Shown here in pieces: positions 9,208 through 18,180 of a stretch of 64,000 nt of DNA; position 1 is the stretch's first letter; the number at the start of each line of letters is the position of its first letter. The notes beneath the pieces are model-generated. The model was given only the letters and a program-made list of their open reading frames with translations, did no database searches and was not told where the DNA came from. The DNA is from DAISKN01 sp963716925 (GTDB lineage Bacteria > Acidobacteriota > Vicinamibacteria > Marinacidobacterales > SMYC01): NCBI GenBank assembly GCA_963716925.1, contig CAVQUX010000033.1, forward strand, positions 815,110 to 879,109, read 5' to 3'. The translations under genes and the position numbers were made by a program.

Positions 9208-10064
9208 TCCTCCAGGAGCTGATCTTCAACCTCACGAAGTTCTGGTCGGACCGCGGAGTTCTCGTTCACCAGCCCTACGATCTGGAGATGGGAGCGGGAA
9301 CGATGCATCCCGAGACCTTTCTTCGGGTTCTCGGGCCCAATCCCTGGAAGGTGGTCTACGTCCAGCCCTCCCGTCGTCCGGCGGATGGGCGCTACGGCGA
9401 GAATCCGAACCGGCTCTACAAGCACCACCAGCTGCAGTTGATCCTGAAACCCGCACCCGCCGACGTCCAGGAGCTGTACCTCGAGAGTCTCCGCGCCTGC
9501 GGGATCGATCCCCGGGTGCACGACATCCGCTTCGAGGAGGACAACTGGGAGTCCCCGACCCTCGGCGCCTGGGGCATCGGCTGGCAGGTGCTCCTCGACG
9601 GGCTCGAGATCACGCAGTTCACGTACTTTCAGCAAGCGGGGGGAATCGAGCTTTCCCCGATCTCGGCCGAGATCACCTACGGCCTCGAGCGCCTCGACAT
9701 GTACCTCCAGAACGTCGACGACGTGTACGACCTCGAGTGGGCCAGAGGAGTCACATACCGGGAAGTCCGCCATCGGGACGAGGTCGAGGGGTCGCGGTAC
9801 TTCTTCGAGGCGGCGAACGTCGATCTCGCCCGCCGCCAGTTCGAGGAGGCGCTTCGGGAGGGTAAGCGTCTTCTGACGGAAGCCCTCGTCATTCCCGCCT
9901 ACGAGCAGGTCCTGAAGAGCTCGCATCTCTTCAATACCCTGGATGCGCGGGGCGCGGTCTCGGTGAGCGAGCGCGCACTCTCGATCCTGAAGGTACGCGA
10001 GCTCGCCTGCGCCGTGGCCCGTGCCTACGTGGAGTCTCTGTCCACGAAGGAGGCCTCCGCGTGA
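9204..10064 (+). CDS. glyQ: Glycyl-tRNA synthetase alpha subunit
   Basis: A 286-residue alpha subunit of the tetrameric (alpha2-beta2) bacterial glycyl-tRNA synthetase. The start MILQELIFNLTKFWSDRG, the class II active-site segment GAGTMHPETFLRVLG and AYVQP-type ATP site VVYVQPSRRPADGRYGENPN are all present. It overlaps recO by ATGA and glyS by GTGA, giving a tightly coupled recO-glyQ-glyS unit. Confidence 0.97.
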   Translation: MILQELIFNLTKFWSDRGVLVHQPYDLEMGAGTMHPETFLRVLGPNPWKVVYVQPSRRPADGRYGENPNRLYKHHQLQLILKPAPADVQELYLESLRACGIDPRVHDIRFEEDNWESPTLGAWGIGWQVLLDGLEITQFTYFQQAGGIELSPISAEITYGLERLDMYLQNVDDVYDLEWARGVTYREVRHRDEVEGSRYFFEAANVDLARRQFEEALREGKRLLTEALVIPAYEQVLKSSHLFNTLDARGAVSVSERALSILKVRELACAVARAYVESLSTKEASA

Positions 10065-12205
10065 AGAGGCTCTCCTTCCTCTGGGAGATCGGGTGCGAGG
10101 AGATCCCCGCGTCGTGGCTCCCGAAGCTGGTGGCCGAGCTGAAGGAGCGCTTCGAGAAAGAGCTCGCGTCGCTCGCGCTCGAGCCGAAGCGGGTGGAATC
10201 CTACGGGACGCTCCGGCGGTTGGTGCTCCACGCGGCCGGGCTTCCCGAGAAGCAGCAGGACCGGGTCGAACAGGTTTCCGGCCCTCCGTTGAAAATCTCC
10301 CGCGACGACTCGGGCGCCTGGACCAAGGCCGCCCTCGGATTCGCGTCCAAGAACGGCATCGAGCCCTCGGACTTGAAACTCCTCTCGACGGAGAAAGGCG
10401 AGTACATCGGATTCGAAAGGAAGATCAAAGGCGGAAAGACTCTGCAGCTTCTTCCCGGCATTATGGCCGCGTCTCTGAGGAGCCTGAGCTTCCCCAGGTT
10501 CATGAACTGGGACGCGACGCTCGAGGACGGGAAGGGGGCCTTCGCCTTCGGGAGACCCATCCGCTGGATGGTGGCGCTCTTCGGAGACAACGTCGTGCCT
10601 TTCGAGATTCGAGTCGCGGGCTCTCCCCCGGTACGGAGCGGGAGAAAGACGCGGGGACATCGGTTTCTCGGACCCAAAGGGGAGAAGCCGGGGCAGCCGT
10701 TCGGAGTCGATTCGTTCCAGAAGCTCGCCCGCGGTCTCAAGAAGCGCTTCGTGGTGCTCGATCCCGAAGAGCGGCGCGAGATGCTCGCGAGCGAGATCGC
10801 GAAGCTCGAGAAGAAGGCGCGAGCCAAATGCGCGCCCGGCCTCTCGCGCGACCTCGTGGCCGATCTCGTGGAGTGGCCCGGCGCGGTCCTCGGCGCCTAC
10901 CCCGAAGAGTTCTCGAGCCTCCCCGAGGAGGTTCGCCACACGGTCCTCATCCACCACCAGCACTACTTTCCGCTCGTGGGCAAGCCGGGCTTCATCGCCC
11001 CGACCAACATGGCGAAGGACTCGAAGTCCCATATCCAGCGGGGAGCCGAGCGGGTCGTGGTCGCCCGCCTCCGCGACGCGAAGTTCTTCTGGGGCGAGGA
11101 CCTGAAGACCCCTCTTCGGGATCGGTCGGCGGCCCTCGACGGTGTCCTCTTCCAGGAAAAGCTGGGAAGCTACCGGCTCAAGAGCGAGCGGATCGAGGCC
11201 CTCGCCGCCTGGATCGCGGCGAAGAGCGGAGCCCGGGAAACGCCCGTGCGTAGGGCGGCGCAGCTCGCGAAATGCGATCTGACGGCCGGCATGGTCGGCG
11301 AGTTCCCCGAGCTCCAGGGGATCATGGGAGGCCTCTACGCGCGCGAGCAGGGAGAGCCGGAGCCCGTCTGGAAGGCTATCTATTCCCATTACCAGCCTTC
11401 GGGGATCGGAGAGGAAGACGGTTTTCCCGCGAACCGTGAGGGAGCCGTGGTGTCGCTCGCGGACAAGATCGACAGCCTCGCGGCGATGTTCCTCGCGGGA
11501 GCGATTCCCACGGGCTCCCGCGATCCGTTCGCCCTGAGGCGCGCGGCCCTGGGCGCGGTGCGCCTTCTCTCCGAGAGCGCCGACGAGCTCTCCTTTCCGA
11601 TCGACATCGCCCCCGCCGAGCTCCTCCGAGAGGCGCTGCGCGTCGTTCGTGAACAGCAGCCCGGCCTCGCGACGAGCGAAGGCAAAGCCGAACCGGCGCT
11701 CATGGAGTTTTTCACCGAGCGTCTGCGGTTCCTGTACTCCAGGACGTACCGCTACGACGAGCTGAACGCGGTCTTCGCCGCCGCCGGACTCGACCGGCCC
11801 GTCTCCGACCTCGCGAAGCGACTCGAAGCGCTGTCCCTCTTCCGGAGCTCGGAGGACTTCCAGGCTCTTTCGCTCGCGTTCAAGCGCGTGGGGAACATCC
11901 TCGCGGGCCAGAACCCGGGAGAGGTGGACCCGGAGTTCTTCTTCGAGGACGACGAGAAGAAGCTCTTCGAAGAGCTCGAGAGGATCCGTCCCCGGGCGGA
12001 AGAGCTCATCGCCTCGGGTCGCTACCGCGAAGCACTCCAGGAGCTTTCGACGCTTCGCGGGGCGGTGGATCGTTTCTTCGACGAAGTGCTGGTGATGGCC
12101 GAGGATCACAAGCTGCGTGACAACCGCCTCGCGCTCCTGAAGCGGCTCCAGAGCCTCTTCTCGAGGGTCGCCGACTTGTCGCAGCTCGTCCCCGGTCAAA
12201 GCTGA
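10061..12205 (+). CDS. glyS: Glycyl-tRNA synthetase beta subunit
   Basis: A 714-residue beta subunit, close to the usual ~690. The N-terminus LWEIGCEEIPASWL, the central TNMAKDSKSHIQRGAERVV-type segment and the C-terminal anticodon-binding helical region are typical. It provides tRNA recognition for the GlyQ catalytic subunit. The GTG start at 10061 overlaps the glyQ stop. A very long antisense frame on the opposite strand is a GC-content shadow and is not annotated. Confidence 0.97.
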   Translation: MKRLSFLWEIGCEEIPASWLPKLVAELKERFEKELASLALEPKRVESYGTLRRLVLHAAGLPEKQQDRVEQVSGPPLKISRDDSGAWTKAALGFASKNGIEPSDLKLLSTEKGEYIGFERKIKGGKTLQLLPGIMAASLRSLSFPRFMNWDATLEDGKGAFAFGRPIRWMVALFGDNVVPFEIRVAGSPPVRSGRKTRGHRFLGPKGEKPGQPFGVDSFQKLARGLKKRFVVLDPEERREMLASEIAKLEKKARAKCAPGLSRDLVADLVEWPGAVLGAYPEEFSSLPEEVRHTVLIHHQHYFPLVGKPGFIAPTNMAKDSKSHIQRGAERVVVARLRDAKFFWGEDLKTPLRDRSAALDGVLFQEKLGSYRLKSERIEALAAWIAAKSGARETPVRRAAQLAKCDLTAGMVGEFPELQGIMGGLYAREQGEPEPVWKAIYSHYQPSGIGEEDGFPANREGAVVSLADKIDSLAAMFLAGAIPTGSRDPFALRRAALGAVRLLSESADELSFPIDIAPAELLREALRVVREQQPGLATSEGKAEPALMEFFTERLRFLYSRTYRYDELNAVFAAAGLDRPVSDLAKRLEALSLFRSSEDFQALSLAFKRVGNILAGQNPGEVDPEFFFEDDEKKLFEELERIRPRAEELIASGRYREALQELSTLRGAVDRFFDEVLVMAEDHKLRDNRLALLKRLQSLFSRVADLSQLVPGQS

Positions 12206-12212
12206 GGCTCGG

Positions 12213-13934
12213 ATGGGACGGATACGCCTCATGCCCGACGCTCTCGCGAACCAGATCGCGGCGGGCGAGGTCGTCGAGAGGCCGGCCTCCGTCGTAAAAG
12301 AGCTCGTCGAGAACTCGCTCGACGCCGGCTCGCGCTCGATCGCCATCGTCATCGAGGGAAGCGGGAAGGACCGCATCCGGGTGGCCGACGACGGCATCGG
12401 CATGTCGGCCGAGGACGCGAGGCTCGCGCTCTCGAGGCACGCGACGAGCAAGCTCTTCGACGCTTCCGATCTCTCGAACATCTCTTCTCTCGGTTTTCGG
12501 GGCGAGGCCCTTCCCTCCATCGCCTCGGTATCGCGATTCACCCTCAAGACGCGGGAGCACGGGGCCGACGCCGGCCACGAAGTGGCGATCGAGGGCGGTC
12601 AGCTCGTTCGCGAGGCTCCCGTCGGCGTTCCTCCGGGGACGCTCGTCGAAGTGGAGCGGCTGTTCTTCAACGTTCCCGCGAGGCGCAAGTTCCTCCGCGC
12701 CGACGTGACCGAGGCCTCCCACATCGCCGCCTCGGTCGCGAGCCTCGCGGCCGCCTATCCCGACGTGGGGTTTCGGCTGGAGCACGGAAAACGCTCGGTC
12801 CTCGAGGCACCGTCGGTGGGCACGCGGCGCGAGCGCCTCTATCAGCTGGAGAAGAGCTGGGTCGAATCCGCGGTCGTTCTCGAGGAAGAGATCGGGGGCC
12901 TTTCGATCGAGGCCTGGCTGGCTCCGCCCCCGGAAGCTCGAGGCGCCGCGAGCCGCCTGCACCTCTTCGTCAACGGAAGGCCGGTGAAGGACCGGATCCT
13001 GCACCACGCGGTGATGGAAGCCTACCGGCAGGTCTCGTCGCGGTCGGGGACCCCTCTCGTCTACCTGTTCCTCGAGCTCGCGCCCGACAAGGTCGACGTG
13101 AACGTCCATCCGGCAAAGGCCGAGGTGCGGTTCGTCGACCAGCAGTTCGTCCACAAGGCCGTGTTCTCCGCCGTCCGGAACGCTCTCCAGGGTCAACGCC
13201 TTGCACCCGAGGTGCTGCTGGTGCGCGAAGCATACGAGCCGAGGACGCCGGAAACGGCGGGGGTGAGCGCGGCCGACGGAGTCGCGATCGCCGAATCTCT
13301 CTTCTCGAGTCCGGCGATTCCGTCCGGCGACGTCACGCCCACGTTCACCGAGCTCGCTGACGAGCCCCCGATACCCCTGGGACAGCTCCGCTCGAGCTAC
13401 ATCGTCGCCGTGGACGGCGACACGGTCTGGCTCATCGATCAACACGCGGCCCACGAGAGAATCCTCTACGAGGATCTCGTGGAGCGCGGCGTCTCTCAGA
13501 TGGGACAGCAGCTCCTGCTCACGCCGCTCCCGCTCGAGCTCACCGCTCCGGAGCGCGTCACCCTGGAAGAGGAGCTCTCCGATCTCGCGTCCTTCGGCTA
13601 CGACATCGAGCCCTTCGGACAAGGTGACTTCCTCCTGCGGGCGGTGCCCGCGAGCTTGAGCGGATTCGACCCCCTTCGCCTCATCCGCTCCGCCCTCTCC
13701 GAGCGGGAGAGAGATTGCCGGAGCTCGACGGTGAGAGAGGCGGGGAGCCGCATCGCCGCCCGAATCGCGTGCCATGCCGCGATCAAGGTGAACTTCGATC
13801 TCGCGCCCGAGAAGATGCGCTGGCTGGTGCGCGAGCTCTGGCGCGCGCGGCAGCCCACGGTCTGCCCCCACGGGCGGCCCACGACGCTCCGCATTGGACG
13901 AGAGCAGATCGAGCGGGGCTTCGGAAGGATCTGA
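12213..13934 (+). CDS. mutL: DNA mismatch repair protein MutL (endonuclease type)
   Basis: A 573-residue MutL. The N-terminal GHKL ATPase has NQIAAGEVVERPASVVKELV, the GFRGEAL lid motif and a second conserved DDGIGM. The C-terminal domain has DQHAAHERILYE near 409, which fits the DQHA(x)2E(x)4E nuclease motif, together with ACHAAIK and CPHGRP (near 551). This MutL is therefore predicted to nick DNA itself, as in bacteria lacking MutH. It lies seven bases after glyS. Confidence 0.96.
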   Translation: MGRIRLMPDALANQIAAGEVVERPASVVKELVENSLDAGSRSIAIVIEGSGKDRIRVADDGIGMSAEDARLALSRHATSKLFDASDLSNISSLGFRGEALPSIASVSRFTLKTREHGADAGHEVAIEGGQLVREAPVGVPPGTLVEVERLFFNVPARRKFLRADVTEASHIAASVASLAAAYPDVGFRLEHGKRSVLEAPSVGTRRERLYQLEKSWVESAVVLEEEIGGLSIEAWLAPPPEARGAASRLHLFVNGRPVKDRILHHAVMEAYRQVSSRSGTPLVYLFLELAPDKVDVNVHPAKAEVRFVDQQFVHKAVFSAVRNALQGQRLAPEVLLVREAYEPRTPETAGVSAADGVAIAESLFSSPAIPSGDVTPTFTELADEPPIPLGQLRSSYIVAVDGDTVWLIDQHAAHERILYEDLVERGVSQMGQQLLLTPLPLELTAPERVTLEEELSDLASFGYDIEPFGQGDFLLRAVPASLSGFDPLRLIRSALSERERDCRSSTVREAGSRIAARIACHAAIKVNFDLAPEKMRWLVRELWRARQPTVCPHGRPTTLRIGREQIERGFGRI

Positions 13935-13965
13935 CAGGCTGCGTTATGAAGCATCCGCAGCCTGT
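13934..13965 (+). terminator. Stem-loop after mutL
   Basis: ACAGGCTGCG and its exact complement flank a 12-nt loop immediately at the mutL stop. No T-run follows, so this is a terminator-like or RNA-stabilising hairpin. Confidence 0.55.
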
Positions 13966-14035
13966 GCGAGCGGAGCGAGCCCGGCCGGGAGGAAGCGGCC
14001 CTCGCTTTCGGTTCTGGCCGCGGGAGTCCGGCCGT

Positions 14036-14072
14036 CCTCCCCGCGCGAGGAGCGCGGGGAGCGAGCCGAGCG
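14036..14072. repeat. Dispersed intergenic palindromic repeat, copy 1
   Basis: A 37-bp stretch centred on CCCCGCGC-GAGGA-GCGCGGGG, continuing as a GAGCGAGCCGAGCG tail, recurs inverted at 30216-30252 with one mismatch. Both copies sit between genes, and related GCGAAGAGCGAGGCGAG sequence follows in both places (here at about 14,119). This resembles a REP/BIME-like genome repeat. Confidence 0.7.
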
Positions 14073-14142
14073 GAGCCCTCAGCCCAGAGCGGTGGGGGTG
14101 GGGCCCCACCGCATCGAGCGAAGAGCGAGGCGAGCATTAGAA

Positions 14143-14352
14143 ATGCCGCGGAAAACGGACGTCCGCTGGGGGCGGTGGATGGTGTACTACGTGGGCCGCG
14201 CCCTGGAGCTCGCTGGACTCCTCGTCGTGACCTGGTCGATGTTCCTGTTCTTCGGCTCGAGGGCGATGCGCCCGATGCTGGCGATGACCGGCGGCGGGCT
14301 CGCGCTCTTCGTCATCGGCTGGCTCCTGGCCCGGAGGAATCCCGAATCATGA
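14143..14352 (+). CDS. Small two-helix membrane protein
   Basis: A 69-residue protein with a basic start (MPRKTDVRWGRWM) and two hydrophobic helices (about 18-40 and 46-64), ending in a charged tail. No family is recognised. It overlaps the next gene as ATGA, which supports translation of both, and follows the repeat-bearing gap after mutL. Confidence 0.65.
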   Translation: MPRKTDVRWGRWMVYYVGRALELAGLLVVTWSMFLFFGSRAMRPMLAMTGGGLALFVIGWLLARRNPES

Positions 14353-15518
14353 GAACCCTCTTCGTCGCGCTCTCCGCTCTCCTGGCCGCACCCGCGTGGA
14401 GCCAGACCGCACCTCCCCGCCTGACCCTCGACTGGGAGGCGATGGCGAAGCGGATCGTGCAGCAGCTCGCGTTCGAGCCGGGGGAAACGTTTCTCGCCGT
14501 CGCTCACCCGGGGACGTTCGAGGAGCTCATCCCTCACCTTCGATACGAGGTGATGAAAGCGGGGGCCGTCGACCTCGGGGTCATCGACGTTCTCGGAGCG
14601 CCGGTGCCTTCCGCGTGGAACGAGTCGATTCTCCTCGAAGGAGGCCGCAAGGCGCGGGTCGAGCTGAAAGCGATGCTCGAGCGCGTGGATGCCTCGATCA
14701 TGCTCCCCGGCGCCAATCCGGGCCAGCCCGTCTATGCCGCGATCCAGGACCTCCTGCGGGAGGGAAAAGCACGAACGGTTCATTTCCACTGGCTCGACAA
14801 CAATTCCGCGTTCCCGCTTCCGGGCCAGCCGCTTCCACCCCGGCACCAGATCGAGGCGGTGTACCAGCGCGCGCTCCTCGAGACCGACTACCCGGCGCTC
14901 GCGACGCTTCAACGGAAGCTCGACGCGGCGATGCGCGCCGGCGAAGTTCGGGTCATGACTCCCGCGGGGACCGATCTCCGGTTCCGCATCGGCTCCCGCG
15001 TCGTGAACTTTCAGGACGGGGACGCCTCGGGGGCGCGGGCCGCCAGAGGGGTGGTGCTGATCGACCGCGAGATCGAGCTTCCCGCGGGAGCGATTCGCGT
15101 GGCGCCCCTCGAAGAGACGGTCGAGGGAACGATCGTCTTTCCGCCCTCTCAGTGGTCGGGGCGGCCGGTTCAGGGTTTACGGCTCGGGATCACCGCCGGG
15201 AAGGTGACGTCGATCGAGGCGAGCGAAGGCAAAGAGTGGGCCGAGCGGGAGATCGACGGCGCGGGAGACGCGGGCCGGTCGTTCCGGGAGTTCGCTCTTG
15301 GCTTGAACCCGCTCCTCGCGGTTCCCGACGATCGGCCGTGGATTCCCTACTACGGCTACGGCGCCGGAGTCGTGCGGCTGTCTCTCGGCGACAACAGCGA
15401 GCTCGGAGGAAAGGTGACCGGCGGTTACGTGCGCTGGAACTTCTTCACCGACGCCACCGTGATCGTGAACGGCGAGACCTGGGTCGAGAAGGGAAAGGTC
15501 CTCCCCGCTGGAAGATAA
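14349..15518 (+). CDS. Secreted M29-aminopeptidase-like protein, metal site apparently lost
   Basis: A 389-residue protein with a signal peptide (1-17, cut after AWS). The later part follows the aminopeptidase T (M29) pattern: VRVMTPAGTDLRFRIG, LPAGAIRVAPLEETVEGTIVF, a FALGLNPLL segment and LSLGDNSELGGKVTGGYVRW. In catalytic members these segments carry metal ligands (Glu after LPAG, His before LALG, and HxD near the end). Here they read LPAGA, VRLSLG and VRWNF. It is therefore probably a non-catalytic secreted relative, or one using a different site. Coupled by ATGA to the small membrane protein upstream; convergent with era nine bases away. Confidence 0.65.
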   Translation: MRTLFVALSALLAAPAWSQTAPPRLTLDWEAMAKRIVQQLAFEPGETFLAVAHPGTFEELIPHLRYEVMKAGAVDLGVIDVLGAPVPSAWNESILLEGGRKARVELKAMLERVDASIMLPGANPGQPVYAAIQDLLREGKARTVHFHWLDNNSAFPLPGQPLPPRHQIEAVYQRALLETDYPALATLQRKLDAAMRAGEVRVMTPAGTDLRFRIGSRVVNFQDGDASGARAARGVVLIDREIELPAGAIRVAPLEETVEGTIVFPPSQWSGRPVQGLRLGITAGKVTSIEASEGKEWAEREIDGAGDAGRSFREFALGLNPLLAVPDDRPWIPYYGYGAGVVRLSLGDNSELGGKVTGGYVRWNFFTDATVIVNGETWVEKGKVLPAGR

Positions 15519-15527
15519 AGGCTCGGC

Positions 15528-16403
15528 TCACTCGATCCCTAGCTCCGACAGGAAGCGCCGGTTCTCTCTCCACTCGGAGCGCACTCTCACGTGGAGGCCG
15601 AGGAATACCTTGACTCCGAGAAAAGCCTCGATGTCCCGGCGTGCCGCGGTTCCGATTCCCTTCAGCATGCTCCCGCCCTTCCCCACGACGATTCCCTTCT
15701 GGGACTCGCGCTCGACGAGGATCGAAGCTTCGATGCGGGTGAGCTTCTCGCCTTCCTCCCAGGAGTCGATGACGACCGCGGTCGAGTAGGGGATCTCCTC
15801 GCGGGTCGCCCCCAGGATCTTCTCCCGCACGATCTCCGAGACGAAGAACCGCTCGGGGAGATCGGTCAGGGTCTCGGGCGGATAGAGGGGCTCGCCCTCG
15901 GGGAGCTGCCGTTCCAGCACGGAGACCAGCGCGTCGACGTTCTCTCCGGTGAGGGCCGAGATGGGAACGATATCCGTGAACTCGTGGCGGCGTCGATAGT
16001 CGTCGATGATCGTCAGGATCTCCGGCTTCTTGATCCGATCGACCTTGTTGAGCGCCAGCACCACGGGCACTTTCGCCTGGCGCACCCGCTCGAGCACGAA
16101 CTCGTCACCGCCGCCAAAGGGCTCCGTCACGTCGACGAGCAGAAGCGCCAGGTCCACGGTCTTCAGGCTTCGTAGCGCGAGATCCACCATACGGCGGTTC
16201 ATCTCGTGCTTCGGTTTGTGGATCCCCGGAGTGTCGAAGAACACGAGCTGCGCCGCCGCGGTGTTGGCGATGGCCAGGATCCGGTTCCTCGTGGTCTGGG
16301 GCTTGTCGGTCACGATGGCGACCTTCTGTCCCACGATCCGGTTGAGAAGCGTCGACTTGCCCACGTTGGGGCGGCCGACGATGGTGACGAACCCGGCGCG
16401 CAA
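15528..16403 (-). CDS. era: GTPase Era
   Basis: A 291-residue GTPase for 30S ribosome assembly. G1 GRPNVGKS (10-17), the G2 region with TTRNRI, G3 DTPG, G4 NKVD near 123, and a C-terminal KH domain with GKGGSMLKGIG near 245. The TTG start lies six bases after the stop of the CorC-type gene, completing the conserved phoH-pgpH-ybeY-corC-era order. Confidence 0.96.
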   Translation of the reverse strand: MRAGFVTIVGRPNVGKSTLLNRIVGQKVAIVTDKPQTTRNRILAIANTAAAQLVFFDTPGIHKPKHEMNRRMVDLALRSLKTVDLALLLVDVTEPFGGGDEFVLERVRQAKVPVVLALNKVDRIKKPEILTIIDDYRRRHEFTDIVPISALTGENVDALVSVLERQLPEGEPLYPPETLTDLPERFFVSEIVREKILGATREEIPYSTAVVIDSWEEGEKLTRIEASILVERESQKGIVVGKGGSMLKGIGTAARRDIEAFLGVKVFLGLHVRVRSEWRENRRFLSELGIE

Positions 16404-16409
16404 GGCGGT

Positions 16410-17657
16410 CTAGGCCGTGGTCCCGGGAGCAGGAAGCCGGAAACGCACCTTGTTGATGCGCTGGCCGTCCGCATCCACCACTTCGATTCGCACGCCTTCG
16501 TGATCGATCACGTCTCCCGAACGCGGAATCCTCCCCGCGGCGTCGAGGACGTAGCCGGAGACCGTCTCGAATCCCGACCCGTTCACGTCGAGATGGAGGA
16601 GCTCCTTCAGATCGTCGATGTCCGCCCGACCGCTCACCAGGAAGACTCCCTCCTTCTCCTGGACGATCTCCGGATCCACCTCGTCGAACTCGTCGTGGAT
16701 CTCGCCCACGATCTCCTCCAGGATGTCCTCGACGGTGACGAGACCGCAGACTCCGCCGTACTCGTCGACCACCATCGCCAGCGTCTCCCGCGCGCGCTGG
16801 AGCTCGCGCAGGAGATCGCCGAGCTTCTTGCTTTCGGGGACGAAGCTGACTTCACGGATCATCGCCCGGAAGGAAGCATCGGGCGGCGACTCGTGAGCGG
16901 CGATGAGGTCGATGACGTAGACCAAGCCCACCACGTGGTCCAGGTCTTCGCGATAGACGGGGACCCGCGAGTACTTCTGCTCGGCGAAGAGCGCCCGGAG
17001 CTCTCCCACCGTCGCGTTCTCGGGGATGGCCACGATCTCGGTGCGAGGAGTCATCACCTCCCGCACCACCTTGTCGCCCAAGTACAGGATGGACTGGACC
17101 ATCCGCTCCTTGTCGCCCTCCAGGATGCCCTCCTCTTTTCCCGCATCGAGGAAGGCCTGTACCTCCTCTTCGGTCGCCTTCTCCTCGGGCTTGTCGCCGT
17201 TCGAAACGAAGTACGAGACCAGCCGCGCCAGCGGGCGGCTCACCGGGTTCACGATCCGGGCGTAGATCCGGAACCCGGGAAGGAGCAGGACGAGGACTTT
17301 CTCGGGGTTCTTGCGGGCGACGATGTTGGGGATGACCTCGCGGAAGAACAGAGAGACGAGCACCATGGTCACGAACGCCATCGGGAGCGGCTGCGGCACC
17401 TCCATCGCCAGATACAGCATCGTCACCAGCACGGTGATGGCGATGAACGATCCCTGGAGGCCGATTCGAAGCGGCAGGAGAAGCTCCATCGGATCCTCGA
17501 GCGCCCGGGTGAGATAGCCCGTCTTCCAGCCGCCTTCCTCGTAAGCCCGCATCGAGATCTTGCTGAAATAGTCGAAGGCGACGTCGATGAGGGAGAGAAA
17601 GAGAACCAGGCCGAGGAGGAGCAGGATGGCGATTCCCGCGAGCTGTATCGAGATCAT
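16410..17657 (-). CDS. CorC/HlyC-family membrane protein (DUF21-CBS-CorC_HlyC)
   Basis: A 415-residue protein. An N-terminal membrane domain with about four hydrophobic segments (1-150, degenerate DUF21/CNNM type) is followed by a CBS pair (about 200-320; VMTPRTEIVAIPE, DEYGGVCGLVTVEDILEEIVGEI) and the C-terminal CorC_HlyC FAD-like domain (about 335-405). This family is linked to Mg/Co efflux or Mg homeostasis. The ATG at 17657 overlaps the expected ybeY stop as ATGA once the ybeY frameshift is corrected. Confidence 0.92.
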   Translation of the reverse strand: MISIQLAGIAILLLLGLVLFLSLIDVAFDYFSKISMRAYEEGGWKTGYLTRALEDPMELLLPLRIGLQGSFIAITVLVTMLYLAMEVPQPLPMAFVTMVLVSLFFREVIPNIVARKNPEKVLVLLLPGFRIYARIVNPVSRPLARLVSYFVSNGDKPEEKATEEEVQAFLDAGKEEGILEGDKERMVQSILYLGDKVVREVMTPRTEIVAIPENATVGELRALFAEQKYSRVPVYREDLDHVVGLVYVIDLIAAHESPPDASFRAMIREVSFVPESKKLGDLLRELQRARETLAMVVDEYGGVCGLVTVEDILEEIVGEIHDEFDEVDPEIVQEKEGVFLVSGRADIDDLKELLHLDVNGSGFETVSGYVLDAAGRIPRSGDVIDHEGVRIEVVDADGQRINKVRFRLPAPGTTA

Positions 17658-18180
17658 CTCGCACCCCTCGTGCGCCCGTGCGCCCCGTGCGCCCCGTGCG
17701 CCCCGTGCGAGTGATGCGGAGCCGCCGCCTCAGGCGATACTCGATGCGCCGCATCTCTCCGTCGTCGGTCTCGTGGTCGTAGCCCAGCAGATGGAGAAAA
17801 CCGTGGAGGGCGAGAATCTCGAGCTCCCGCGGCAGCGTCGATCGAAGGCGTCGCGCCTGGCGCTCGGCCGTCTCCACCGAGATGACGATGTCCCCGAGAT
17901 ACCCGGTGGAGGCGCCCTTCCGGCTGGCGCGGAAGGAGAGCACGTCCGTCGGCTTGTCGAGACCGCGGAAATCCCGATTCAACGTTCGCATGCGCCCGTC
18001 GGTCACGAGCGCTACCGTTGCCGAGCCCGACGGGGCGCCGGCGGCCGGAGCGACGATCCGCAGGAACGCCCGCAGCCGCCCGGAGTCGATCGGGATCCGG
18101 CGCTGCAGATTCCGGACGGAAAGACGAGCCCGTTCGGGGTATCCAGAAAGCCCGGGACGTTCCGGAGGTTCGGTGGTCAT
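17654..18180 (-). CDS. ybeY: Endoribonuclease YbeY (reading frame broken near its end)
   Basis: YbeY takes part in 16S rRNA maturation and ribosome quality control. The zinc motif HGFLHLLGYDH is intact, as is the N-terminal fold. As sequenced, the frame has no stop and runs some 800 bases out of frame into the next gene. The cause is visible: a tandem array of GTGCGCCCC units at 17670-17704 has one unit one base short. Adding that C restores a stop TGA at 17656-17654 overlapping the next ATG, giving 175 residues, a normal length. The coordinates given are for the corrected gene. The missing base is either an assembly error or a real slippage mutation. Confidence 0.85.
17670..17704. repeat. 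Tandem GTGCGCCCC array in ybeY 3' end
   Basis: Three 9-bp units (17678-17704) preceded by an 8-bp unit (17670-17677) lacking one C. On the coding strand they encode Thr-Gly-Arg repeats. The short unit shifts the ybeY frame. Confidence 0.85.

Noticed and set aside
10025..12547. 840-codon open frame antisense to glyS and mutL
   Set aside because: High-GC shadow of conserved genes on the plus strand; no motif or ribosome site.
14036..14072. Part of a CRISPR array
   Set aside because: Only two dispersed inverted copies, no spacer periodicity and no cas genes.
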